Shown: positions 25,743 to 33,972 of the stretch, piece after piece
Layout: every line of letters starts with the position of its first letter
Position numbering within the stretch: the stretch's first letter is position 1
From: Streptomyces xanthophaeus
Lineage (GTDB): Bacteria > Actinomycetota > Actinomycetes > Streptomycetales > Streptomycetaceae
DNA length: 64,000 nucleotides
Direction of reading: 5' to 3'
Assembly: GCF_030440515.1 (NCBI RefSeq)
Contig: NZ_CP076543.1
Location: 868,001 to 932,000 of the forward strand
Translations under genes and position numbers: made by a program
The notes under the pieces: generated by a model
Seen by the model: the letters and a program-made list of their open reading frames with translations, nothing else
Databases searched by the model: none
What the model was told of the DNA's origin: nothing

Positions 25743-25777
25743 GGGCCCTGTGGTCCCGTCCAGGGGCCGATCGGCCC
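25743..25777. promoter_or_regulatory. Tandem Dos-like boxes between CNBD and PNPOx genes
   Basis: GGGCCC-TG-TGGTCC (25743-25756) and the perfect palindrome GGGCCG-AT-CGGCCC (25764-25777) have centres 21 bp apart. They lie 59-93 bp before the minus-strand gene and about 190 bp before the plus-strand PNPOx gene. Confidence 0.55.
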
Positions 25778-25964
25778 ATGCCCGAGATCGGCGTACGCGG
25801 AGATCCTGGCAGCAGACGGCCTGTTCACGGCCTTCGCCCCTGTCCGACCGGCAGGCGCACGACGTACGCGAACGCGGCACGGCATGGGAACCGGGGGTGT
25901 CCGCCTCCCTTGCCACGCCGTCCATCCGGATCGCGGCCTGCACGCTCGACGAAGGACGCCCACG

Positions 25965-26435
25965 ATGAAAAGCCACCCGGCGGTTACGACCACCAGTGCA
26001 CCTCCCGTCAGTGTGCCGGGACGGCAGATGGAAGAACTCGGGGCCGACGAGGCGCTTCAGCTGCTGGGCACCGCCGAACTGGGCCGGATCGTCTTCACCC
26101 TTCACGCACTGCCCGCCGTACGCCCGGTCAACCACGTCCTCGATGCCGGCGACATCATCGTCCGCGTCCAGGACGGATCGACATTGGCGGCGCTGCTCGC
26201 GACCCAGCAGGAGGCGGGCGTGGTCGTCGCCTACGAGGCCGACGACATCGATCCGGGTGAGCACCTGGGCTGGAGCGTGGTCGCCACCGGCTACGCCACC
26301 GCTGTCACCGACCCGGAAGAGATCGATCGGTACGTGGGCCTCCTGAAGCCCTGGGCCCCGGGCAGCGCATCGGGAGCGATCCGGATCCGACCCGACCTGG
26401 TCACCGGCTTCCGCTTGCGCGAGGGCGGCCCGTAG
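25965..26435 (+). CDS. Pyridoxamine 5'-phosphate oxidase-like flavin protein
   Basis: 156 residues from ATG 25965 behind GAAGGACG. Split-barrel fold motifs are LLGTAELGRIVFTLHALP, VRPVNHVLDAGDIIV and LGWSVVATGYATAVTDPEEI. This matches small actinobacterial PNPOx-like proteins that bind FMN or F420 rather than act in B6 synthesis. It is the same domain as in the HTH-PNPOx fusion at 2288. Context and upstream Dos-like boxes suggest a redox-stress role; the substrate is unknown. Confidence 0.85.
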   Translation: MKSHPAVTTTSAPPVSVPGRQMEELGADEALQLLGTAELGRIVFTLHALPAVRPVNHVLDAGDIIVRVQDGSTLAALLATQQEAGVVVAYEADDIDPGEHLGWSVVATGYATAVTDPEEIDRYVGLLKPWAPGSASGAIRIRPDLVTGFRLREGGP

Positions 26436-26522
26436 CGGCGCCCGTTCGCGCGCTTCACCTCCAGGCCGCCCTCCGCACGTCACGATGGTGCGGCACACAC
26501 CCACAGGAGTCCCGGAGGTGCC

Positions 26523-28241
26523 ATGGCGACGCGCGGTTGGACCGTGGCGGTCCCGCCTGCTTTCCACGGCTACCGGGCTGCCTGGCTCCGGGGGGACGTG
26601 CTGGCCGGCATCACGGTCGCCGCCTATCTCGTACCGCAGGTCATGGCCTACGCCGGCGTTGCCGGCCTGCCGCCGGTCGTCGGTCTCTGGGCCGCCCTCC
26701 CGGCCATGGTCCTCTACGCCCTCAGCGGGTCCTCCCGGCTGCTGTCCGTCGGCCCGGAATCGACCACCGCCCTCATGACCGCCGTGGCCGTGGGCCCGCT
26801 GGCGGCCGGCGACCCCGCGCGCTACGCGCTGCTCTCGGCGGCCCTGGCCGTCGTGGTCGGCGTGCTCTGCCTCGTCGCATGGGCCGTCAGGCTCGGCTTC
26901 CTCGCCGATCTCCTCTCCCGGCCGGTCCTCGTCGGCTACCTGGCCGGTGTCGCCCTGATCATGATCGTGGACCAGCTTCCCCGCCTCACCGGGACCAGTG
27001 GCAGCGGATCGGGCTTCTTCCCCCAGCTGACCTTCTTCCTCCACCACCTCGGTGACGTGCACCGGCCCACAGTCGTGCTCGCCGCCGGATGTCTCGCCCT
27101 GCTGTTCGCCCTGCCCCTGATGTGGCGACCGCTGCCCGGGCCCCTCGTCGTGCTGGCGCTCGCCACCGCCGTGGTGGCGGGCTTCGCCCTCGACGCGAAC
27201 CACGGCATCAACGTCATCGGAGTGGTCCCGACCGGCCTTCCCGGCTTCGCCCTGCCCGATCCGTCGGACTACGCCGACCTGGTTCTGCCTGCCGTCGGAG
27301 TGCTCCTCGTCGGGTATTCGGACGTCGTCCTGACCGCGCGCGCCTTCGCCCGCCACGACGATCCGCATCCCTTGGCAGCCAACCGCGAGCTGCTGGCGCT
27401 CGGCGTGTCCAACATCGGCGCCGGCGTCCTGCACGGCTTTCCCGTCAGCAGCAGCGCCAGCCGCACCGCCCTCGCCGACGCCGCCGGCGCCCGGACCCAG
27501 GCGTACTCCCTCGTCGGCGCCGGCTGCGTGGCCGCCGTCCTGCTCTTCCTGGGCCCGCTGCTGGCCCACACCCCGTCCGCCGCCCTCGGCGCGATCGTCG
27601 TCTACGCCGCCGTACGCCTGATCGAGGTGAGCGAGTTCCGCAGGCTGGCATCCTTCCGCCGCCGCGAGTTCCTGCTGGCCCTCGGCTGCGGACTCGGCGT
27701 CCTCGCCCTCGGCATCCTGTACGGCGTACTTCTCGCGGTGGCGCTGTCCGTCGCCGAACTCCTCACCAGGGTCGCCCGGCCGCACGATGCGGTGGAGGGC
27801 ATGGTGCCCGGGCTGGCCGGCATGCACGACATCGACGACTACCCGACCGCGCGCACCGTTCCCGGTCTCCTCATCTACCGGTACGACTCGCCGCTGTTCT
27901 TCGCCAACGCCGAGGACTTCCGCCGCCGGGCACTGGCCTCGGTCGCGGCCCAGGACGAGCCCGTGCACTGGTTCGTCCTGAACACCGAAGCCAACGTCGA
28001 GGTCGACATCACCGCCCTGGACGCTGTCGAGGCCCTGCGTGCCGAACTCGCCGAACGGGACATCACGTTCGCGCTCGCCCGGGTCAAGCAGGACCTGCGC
28101 CGCCCCCTCGACGCCTACGGGCTGACAGCGAAGATCGGCCCGAAGCGCATCTTCCCCACGCTCCCCACAGCCGTTGCCGCCTACCGGGACTGGCAACGCG
28201 CCGCGGGCAGCAGCGATCCGGCACACGAACCGGGAACCTGA
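26523..28241 (+). CDS. SulP-family anion transporter with STAS domain
   Basis: 572 residues. The N-terminal motif GDVLAGITVAAYLVPQVMAYAG and LWAALPAMVLYALSGSS are SulP signatures; about ten to twelve membrane helices run to residue 430. A C-terminal STAS domain (PGLLIYRYDSPLFFANAEDF ... DITALDAVEAL) follows. It may import sulfate, bicarbonate or a dicarboxylate. GTCCCGGAGG six bases before ATG 26523 fixes the start. It ends the stress island, and SulP genes are also seen near DosR-regulated loci in mycobacteria (Rv1739c, by recollection). Confidence 0.92.
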   Translation: MATRGWTVAVPPAFHGYRAAWLRGDVLAGITVAAYLVPQVMAYAGVAGLPPVVGLWAALPAMVLYALSGSSRLLSVGPESTTALMTAVAVGPLAAGDPARYALLSAALAVVVGVLCLVAWAVRLGFLADLLSRPVLVGYLAGVALIMIVDQLPRLTGTSGSGSGFFPQLTFFLHHLGDVHRPTVVLAAGCLALLFALPLMWRPLPGPLVVLALATAVVAGFALDANHGINVIGVVPTGLPGFALPDPSDYADLVLPAVGVLLVGYSDVVLTARAFARHDDPHPLAANRELLALGVSNIGAGVLHGFPVSSSASRTALADAAGARTQAYSLVGAGCVAAVLLFLGPLLAHTPSAALGAIVVYAAVRLIEVSEFRRLASFRRREFLLALGCGLGVLALGILYGVLLAVALSVAELLTRVARPHDAVEGMVPGLAGMHDIDDYPTARTVPGLLIYRYDSPLFFANAEDFRRRALASVAAQDEPVHWFVLNTEANVEVDITALDAVEALRAELAERDITFALARVKQDLRRPLDAYGLTAKIGPKRIFPTLPTAVAAYRDWQRAAGSSDPAHEPGT

Positions 28242-28317
28242 GCGCTGCTGTCGAGCACCGATCGCCGGTACGCTGCGTCGCTTCGTGCGGATGGCATCGC
28301 AGATACCGGTGTTGTCG

Positions 28318-28749
28318 TCAGCTTCGCTGAGGCTCCACCATCATGGCCCTTCCCATGCGCTTGCCCTGTGCGTCGAAGACACCGATCCGGACCGCGTCCG
28401 TGGCACGCTGAGGCCACTGTGTGTACGCCTCTCCGATCGCCTGGTCCTGCGTGTCGGGGTCGTCCTTCTTCGGGTTCAGGTCGGTGTGGATGTAGGCGTA
28501 CACCGCGTCTCCCTCCACCACGCGCTGCACCGCCTTCACGTGACTCACGACGGACCAGTCCGAGTTGTTCTCGGAGGCTGCCCATGTCTTGAAGAGTTCG
28601 CCGTCCCTGGCCTCGTCCTGGTGGTAGAACCCGTGGGGCTGGGGTGTAAGACGGTCGGGTACGGCGAGCTCTCCCTTCGGATGGTCCTCCAGTGAGCATC
28701 CGGCCAGTACAAGGAGGGATGCGGTCAGCAGCAGACGGCGTGTGATCAA
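28318..28749 (-). CDS. Small lipoprotein of unknown function
   Basis: 143 residues with a clear type II signal: MITRRLLLTASLLVLAGC, giving lipobox L-A-G-C with Cys18. The mature part is hydrophilic (FYHQDEARDGELFKTWAAS, VYAYIHTDLNPKKDDPDTQD) and of no recognised family. It should be anchored on the outer face of the membrane. It converges with the SulP gene and has a terminator-like hairpin just upstream at 28778-28809, so it is probably transcribed alone. Confidence 0.8.
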   Translation of the reverse strand: MITRRLLLTASLLVLAGCSLEDHPKGELAVPDRLTPQPHGFYHQDEARDGELFKTWAASENNSDWSVVSHVKAVQRVVEGDAVYAYIHTDLNPKKDDPDTQDQAIGEAYTQWPQRATDAVRIGVFDAQGKRMGRAMMVEPQRS

Positions 28750-28777
28750 CGCGGGCTCCTCGGGTGCAGCATGGGGA

Positions 28778-28809
28778 GAGCCCCCACACCGTAGTCAGTG
28801 CGGGGGCTC
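28778..28809 (-). terminator. Hairpin terminator
   Basis: GAGCCCCC (28778-28785) pairs with GGGGGCTC (28802-28809), a perfect 8-bp stem with a 16-base loop. It follows the stop of a minus-strand remnant (TAG at about 28828) and precedes the lipoprotein start, so it probably ended that lost gene. No U-tract. Confidence 0.5.
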
Positions 28810-28827
28810 GGGTAACAGTGGGGTGCT

Positions 28828-29160
28828 ACATGGTCAGTTCGTCGACCTTGTCGCCCCAGTGCGCGCCGTACGGGTAGCGGTAGCTGTGCAGGTTCAGCCG
28901 ACACCTCCGCAGGCGTCACTGCCGGCAGGCGGGGACCGACTCGCGTGCCGGCCTCAGCCCCCACCCTCAGGGCCCTTCCAACTGCTGGGCATCGACGAGT
29001 GGTGTTCCACCGGCCTGTCCGTACCCAGCGCAGCCCAGATCAGGAAGGTGCAGACACCCACTCCAAGCAGACCGGCCGGAATCAGCACAGCGAGCAGCCA
29101 TTCAGGCGTGACGTCCCCCCAGACATCTTCCCGGCACCCCGAACCACCAGCATAGAAGCC
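28828..29160 (-). pseudogene. Two small minus-strand remnants
   Basis: At 28828-28900 the minus strand reads LNLHSYRYPYGAHWGDKVDE to a stop, a plausible C-terminus of a lost gene. At about 28975-29160 another frame reads VTPEWLLAVLIPAGLLGVG, then VCTFLIWAALGTDRPVEHH to a stop: one transmembrane helix with no clear ATG, GTG or TTG start. Neither is assigned to a family. They may be stumps or, for the second, a small membrane protein with a lost start. Confidence 0.3.
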
Positions 29161-29227
29161 CCAACTGACATCGCCTCAGAGCGAGCCGACGACGCGTCGC
29201 GGTGGGCTTCTGCAGGTTGAGATCCCC

Positions 29228-29345
29228 GTGGCCAAGGCCGGCCTTGCCGCCGCACTGGGGCGGACTCAGGGGTGGGTGTCCGAACTGGAGAAGGGGCGGA
29301 TCGAGCTGGACCGGGCCGATCCGATCAACGCCATGGCTCGCTCCC
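29228..29345 (+). pseudogene. XRE-type HTH stump
   Basis: From GTG 29228 the frame reads AKAGLAAALGRTQGWVSELE and KGRIELDRADPINAMARS, a Cro/C1-type helix-turn-helix (helices 2-3 and the following turn). It then collapses into unrelated sequence at about 29345. The first helix and the regulator's C-terminal domain are missing, so it is a truncated regulator. Confidence 0.6.
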
Positions 29346-29983
29346 CGGTCGACAATCACCCTGTCGCACGCGCGCGACGCTGCCGGAGATCATCCACGCG
29401 GAGCGGGCACTGGTGCGCGACGCGGTAGCGGCCCACCGAGGGGCGGACAAGGCGGCGCCACACCGTATGGGATCCCACGCCCAGCACGAGGGGATCGTCC
29501 GGGTCGCCGGCCGCGTCCACCAGGGCAGCGCCCGGAGTTCCCCGTGCCGTGAGGCCCACAAGTGGCGACGCCGGGGTTCCTCAGCACTGATGGCAGTGTC
29601 GAGGACCTCGCGGAGTCCGCCAGCGCAGCGGCCCCGAGGTCGTCACGGCTCCGAGTTCGCCGCCCGGCGTCGCCACGCCAGGACGCTCCTGCCCGCTCAT
29701 CACACCGCTCGCCTCGCCATCCTCCTTCCGTGGCGCCCTCCCGCACTCTCCCGTGCGCGGGGCCCCCGACCGTGCGACCCGACGCTGCGTTGGCTCCGGC
29801 CCCCGGCCTCGGCGGGGCACCTCGGCCGGTGTACCGAACCGGCCGCGCCGGTGAGCGCGGGGCACACAGCGCCGGTCCACTGTGCGGACGGTCACCTTGA
29901 CGATTCTTGACACTTAGGCCAGCCTTACCTTCGCTCGCTCCTCGCTGGTGTGAGTACACCCCGCACACGATCCATGGAGCAGC
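29346..29983. other. Gene-free stretch
   Basis: No frame has convincing family features. Just before the membrane-protein gene (29904-29940) the base composition drops (TTGACGATTCTTGACACTTA), which may include its promoter, but a -10 with proper spacing is not clear. TTAGGCCAGCCTTACC there only loosely resembles an actinobacterial iron box. Confidence 0.4.
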
Positions 29984-30562
29984 ATGTCCGCCGCCGATGC
30001 CACCGCCACCCCACGAAGACCTGGACGGGAAGCAGAACTCCTCCAGCTCCCCTCGTGGTGCGGGAACGCAGCGGCATCCCTCGCCGTATGCGTCGGGTGG
30101 GCAGCCACCACATGGATCGCGCTGCACCTACGCGCCGATGTCACCCTTCACACCGCCGCACTGTTCGTGCACCTCGCGTCTCTGATCCTGGGCTTCGGCG
30201 CGGTACTCGCCATCGACTACTACGGCGCCCTGTGGCTCACCGGCCGCAAGACCCTTCGTGAGGTTCTCGACTTCACCGCTCCTCTGCACATACCCGTGTG
30301 GATCGGCCTCGGCGGCCTGCTCTTCAGCGGCGCCTTCCTCCACCCCGATCTCAGTTCACCGATGACGTGCGTCAAACTCGGCCTCGTCCTGGTCCTCTCC
30401 CTCAACGGCGTCCAGGCGTCCGCACTGCACCGCCGACTGGCCGCCGTCGACCGCGGCCCCGTCCCCCGCCCACTGATGATCCGCGGCGCCGTGACGGCAT
30501 CTGTATCCCAAATTGCCTGGTGGGGCGCGGTCGCGATCGGGTTCCTGAACAGCCGGCACTGA
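29984..30562 (+). CDS. Multi-helix membrane protein of unknown function
   Basis: 192 residues with about five hydrophobic helices (AAASLAVCVGWAATTWIAL, LFVHLASLILGFGAVLAIDY, IPVWIGLGGLLFSGAF, CVKLGLVLVLSLNGVQASAL and a last one at AWWGAVAIGFLN). It has a charged cytoplasmic N-terminus (TPRRPGREAEL) and His residues near membrane edges, as in small haem- or copper-handling integral proteins; this is only suggestive. AGCATG gives a weak ribosome site. No neighbours define its role. Confidence 0.75.
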   Translation: MSAADATATPRRPGREAELLQLPSWCGNAAASLAVCVGWAATTWIALHLRADVTLHTAALFVHLASLILGFGAVLAIDYYGALWLTGRKTLREVLDFTAPLHIPVWIGLGGLLFSGAFLHPDLSSPMTCVKLGLVLVLSLNGVQASALHRRLAAVDRGPVPRPLMIRGAVTASVSQIAWWGAVAIGFLNSRH

Positions 30563-30599
30563 TCACCCCACCGAGGCCCCTGCAACCCCCGTCAGAAGA

Positions 30600-31131
30600 C
30601 GCGTCGCAATGCCCGCCGGAGCTGGGAAGCATCCTCCAGAAGTTCCGCTTCGACGTCTCCCACCGCACCTGGCAGGCCTTCGCGGAACACGCCGCCAAGA
30701 AGCCGCCCTGTCTCACCCGCTCCTACACCGGCCTGATCTTCGGCCAAGGCCCGCGCGGCCGGACACGGCCGCGATCACTGAGGAGCGGGTGACGGAGGCC
30801 CTCGGGGAAGCCTTCCCCGAGGACGCCGGTACGCGGATCAGCCCCCGATCAACACGTCCCACCGGGAAATCGACAGCCTGGGCAGCGGAAAGCGATGAAG
30901 CCATCGGAGGGACTCCACAAGAGGAAGAGTGCTCGAGCCTCCCACTGCGGCCAGGATCCGAGCTGGCTTCTGGGGTCACTGGAGGTGGAAAAGCTACCAG
31001 CCGCGTCACCCGCGAGGTGCTGGCACGGCTGTGCGGAGTCGGCGATGAGCCTCTCGGGCGCGCGCTGCCGTCCTGATCAACGAGGACGACGAACTCGGCG
31101 TCACCTTCTGTGCGGAGGGTGACTTCAGGTG
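30600..31131 (+). pseudogene. Degraded gene of unknown family
   Basis: In one frame near 30620 the sequence reads ELGSILQKFRFDVSHRTWQA, then FAEHAAKKPPCLTRSYTGLI. A second frame holds ITEERVTEALGEAFPEDAG. A third ends INEDDELGVTFCAEGDFR with a stop at 31131. The three blocks look like one protein broken by frame changes. I do not recognise the family. Confidence 0.4.
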
Positions 31132-31138
31132 ACGGAGT

Positions 31139-32029
31139 TCACGCCCCGGCGCTCCCGCTGCTGCCCCGCTCGACAGGGATCCACAGTTGGGAGTCGGTCT
31201 CCGCGCCGATCTCCACCGGCTGCGTTCGCAGGAGCTCCGGACCTGGCCTGCTCGCGTACGGGTTCGAGGGGAACCACTGCGTGAACACATCGCGCCACAG
31301 CTCCTGGAGGGCGCTCGGAAAGGGCCCGTGGTTGTCGAAGACCGCCCAGGTCCCGGCTGGCACGTCGAGGGCGTCGAGCTCCTCGGCGGCCGCCTCGGGA
31401 CCGGTCACCACGCCGATCCAGTAGTCCACCTCGGCGCCCTCCTCCCGGCTGTCGGTCAGGTGCACCACCGCCGACAGGACCCCCTCCGGCTCCCGGTGGA
31501 CCAGCTCTTTCATCCGTACGATCGTCTGCTCGTCCAGGCTCTCCATGTGGGCCGCGGCGGCCGCGTTGAACCCTTCGTGCACGAGGGGGACCCGGGCCTT
31601 CCTGCCGACGACACGAAACGACTCCTTCTCCACGATCCGGTATCGCATGGCCGTACCTCCTTCGACGACGACACGGAAGGACATGCGCGGCTGTGCCGTG
31701 AGCACTGCGCCCGTGCGCCGGGCTTCGCCCGGTCCGATGCCGTGCACCGATCGGAACGCCCGGGCGAACGCCTCGCCCGAGCCGTACCCGTACCGCACCG
31801 CGACGTCGAGCAGCGTCAGTTCCCCGGCCAGCACCTCGGCTCCGGCGAGCGTCATCCGCCGGCGCCGCACATAGACCGGGAGCGGCATCCCTGCGAGCGC
31901 GGAGAACAGCCGCCGGAAGTGGTACTCCGACACCGCGGCGGTCCTGGCCACCTCAGCCATGTCGACCTCCCGGTCGAGGCAGGCCTCCAGGTGGTCCAGT
32001 GCCCGATTCAGCCGCTCCAGCACGTGCAT
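31139..32029 (-). CDS. AraC-family regulator with GyrI-like effector domain
   Basis: 296 residues from ATG 32029 behind AAGGAC. The N-terminal AraC HTH pair (MAEVARTAAVSEYHFRRLF, LDVAVRYGYGSGEAFARAFR) precedes a GyrI/SOUL-like ligand domain (YRIVEKESFRVVGRKARVPL, WIGVVTGPEAAAEELDAL, TWAVFDNHGPFPSALQELW), as in Rob/BmrR-type drug-sensing activators. It diverges from a serine hydrolase across about 300 bp and may control it. There is no sign of damage. Confidence 0.88.
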   Translation of the reverse strand: MHVLERLNRALDHLEACLDREVDMAEVARTAAVSEYHFRRLFSALAGMPLPVYVRRRRMTLAGAEVLAGELTLLDVAVRYGYGSGEAFARAFRSVHGIGPGEARRTGAVLTAQPRMSFRVVVEGGTAMRYRIVEKESFRVVGRKARVPLVHEGFNAAAAAHMESLDEQTIVRMKELVHREPEGVLSAVVHLTDSREEGAEVDYWIGVVTGPEAAAEELDALDVPAGTWAVFDNHGPFPSALQELWRDVFTQWFPSNPYASRPGPELLRTQPVEIGAETDSQLWIPVERGSSGSAGA

Positions 32030-32335
32030 CCGTCCTTCTTGCTTGTGTCGCCGCTGCAGGAACGCCCGCCCTGCCGACCAGCCCCAGCCGCATCGGCCGG
32101 CACCCGAGCCCAAGCCGGAGTCGCTCGCCGTGTGTGGAGCCTCGGCGGTCATCGGCGCTACGGTCTCGGGCGCCGTCCCGGCTGTCGGCCGGCCGCGGGT
32201 GGAGACGGGCGTCGTCGACCGCGCGGCCGTCAGGCCGTCGTGATGGCGTTGAGAGAATTCGATCGCGCCCCGCCCGACAAAACCAGTGCGGGAATTGTCA
32301 GGCAGGAAGCCCTGGCGCTACCTAAGGCTAAGCCC

Positions 32336-33451
32336 ATGACTGATATTGAGGGAGTATGCGAGCCGCGGTTTGCCGCAGTCCGTGAGGCACTTGCAGCTTT
32401 GCTCGGCAAGGACGATGTGGGTGCCTCGGCGGCCGTCTACGTCGACGGCGAGCCGGTGGTCGACATCTGGGGAGGGTACGCCGATGCGGACCGTTCCGTC
32501 AGCTGGGAACGCGACACCCTCACCGGCGTGTACTCGACGACCAAGAACATGATCGCCCTGTGTGCGCTGATCCTGGCCGACCGGGGCCAGCTCGATCTGT
32601 CCGCGCCGGTCGCTGCCTATTGGCCCGAGTTCGCCGTGGCCGGCAAGGAGAGCGTGCTGGTACGGCACGCTCTGTCGCACACCGCGGGACTGCCGGACCT
32701 GGCTGGGCTGACGGCAGTCGAGGCACTCTACGACTGGGAGAACGTGACGGCAGGACTGGCCGCGCAGGCGCTCGAATGGGAGCCGGGAACGGCCGCCGGC
32801 TATCACGCGCTCACTTTCGGGTTCCTTGTCGGTGAGATCGTCCGCCGCATCACCGGCCGCGGTCTCGGCGAGTTCTTCGCCGAAGAGGTGGCCAAGCCCT
32901 TGGGCGCGGACTTCCACATGGGGCTCTCCGCGGAGCATGACCACCGCGTCGCACCGCTCATCCCGCCGCCGTCAATGACCGACGAGTACGCCTCCAGCGC
33001 ACCGACCGGACCGGACGGCGCACGCCGGGAGTACACCGGTGCCGCGATTCGGGTCAGGGACGTCAACTCCGTGACCTGGCGTCGCGCGCTGATCCCTGCG
33101 GTGAACGGGTTCGGCAACGCTCGGTCCGTCGCCCTCGCCCAGTCGGTACTGACAAACAGAGGATCGGCCGGCGGCGTGCGACTGCTGTCCCCCCAGGGCT
33201 GTGAGCCCGCGTGGCAGGAGGTGTTCCACGGCGACGACCGCGTCCTGCGGACGCCGATGTCTTGGACCGTGGGCTTCGGCAAGTTCGGCAACACCTTCGG
33301 CTGGGGCGGCTGGGGCGGCTCGCTGGTCATGAGCGATCCCCACTCACGCATGACGGTGGCCTATGTCATGAACCAGATGATCGACCGGGACCGGCAGGAG
33401 GACAACCGCGGAATGGAGATCATCATGGCCGCCTATGGCGGACTGCTCTGA
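32336..33451 (+). CDS. Serine beta-lactamase-family hydrolase/esterase
   Basis: 371 residues. The class C/EstB-type active site is S67-T-T-K70 (VYSTTK). A tyrosine motif follows (GYHALTFGFL, in place of Y-x-N), and the late block has WGGWGGSLV. It has no signal peptide, so it is probably a cytoplasmic esterase or transesterase rather than a secreted beta-lactamase. ATG 32336 lacks a strong ribosome site; CCTAAGG lies about ten bases upstream. It diverges from the AraC/GyrI regulator. Confidence 0.85.
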   Translation: MTDIEGVCEPRFAAVREALAALLGKDDVGASAAVYVDGEPVVDIWGGYADADRSVSWERDTLTGVYSTTKNMIALCALILADRGQLDLSAPVAAYWPEFAVAGKESVLVRHALSHTAGLPDLAGLTAVEALYDWENVTAGLAAQALEWEPGTAAGYHALTFGFLVGEIVRRITGRGLGEFFAEEVAKPLGADFHMGLSAEHDHRVAPLIPPPSMTDEYASSAPTGPDGARREYTGAAIRVRDVNSVTWRRALIPAVNGFGNARSVALAQSVLTNRGSAGGVRLLSPQGCEPAWQEVFHGDDRVLRTPMSWTVGFGKFGNTFGWGGWGGSLVMSDPHSRMTVAYVMNQMIDRDRQEDNRGMEIIMAAYGGLL

Positions 33452-33972
33452 GGGCGCAAAGACAGTCCGTGCCTGCAGGCTGCCTTCTCCCTCGCGGTTT
33501 CCAGGTGAGCGGGACCTGCCGATGCCCGCGCCGCGACCGACTCCACCCCGACCAGCCCGCCGCATTCACCGAATTGGACTCGTCGGCGTGCCTCGCTCCG
33601 CCGTGCGCGGTGGAGCAGGCAGGCCGGGGGTGCGGGTGAGAGCGACAGTGACCTGGTGGCGTGTGGTAGTCGCCGGCCGCGCGCGGGCGTAGGCGAGCGC
33701 GCGCAGGGTTGGGGTGCAGGAGGAACAGGCCGAGCAGACCGGTGGGCAGCCGCCACCACACCCGTGGCAGCGGCTCTTCGTCCACAACGGGAAGGGCTTC
33801 CTGCGGACCCTGGCCGCGGAGTTCGTGGGGTTGGGGAGCTGTCGCGCGACAACGCGTTGGGCTGGACCATCACCATGGGAGGCGCTCCGGTCTGGCACGC
33901 CGCCAGGGGATCCCGATACGTCGAACGGGAAACTCCCTGCCACGTGGGACCAGACTTGGCACCATCACGAGC
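33452..33972. other. Gene-free stretch with possible relics
   Basis: Short blocks in different plus-strand frames (HNGKGFLRTLAAEFVGL, then LSRDNALGWTITMGGAPVWH) look protein-like but carry frame breaks and match no family I know. No intact gene or clear promoter is visible before the chimeric gene at 33973. Confidence 0.35.

Noticed and set aside
25125..28226. 1033-residue minus-strand frame opposite the SulP transporter
   Set aside because: Composition is typical of antisense of a membrane protein in high-GC DNA; the plus-strand SulP gene has motifs, helices and a ribosome site.
29904..29940. Iron box (DmdR/IdeR-type) before the membrane-protein gene, with a similar string near 32320
   Set aside because: TTAGGCCAGCCTTACC and CCTAAGGCTAAG each match only one half of the consensus, and neighbouring genes are not iron-related.
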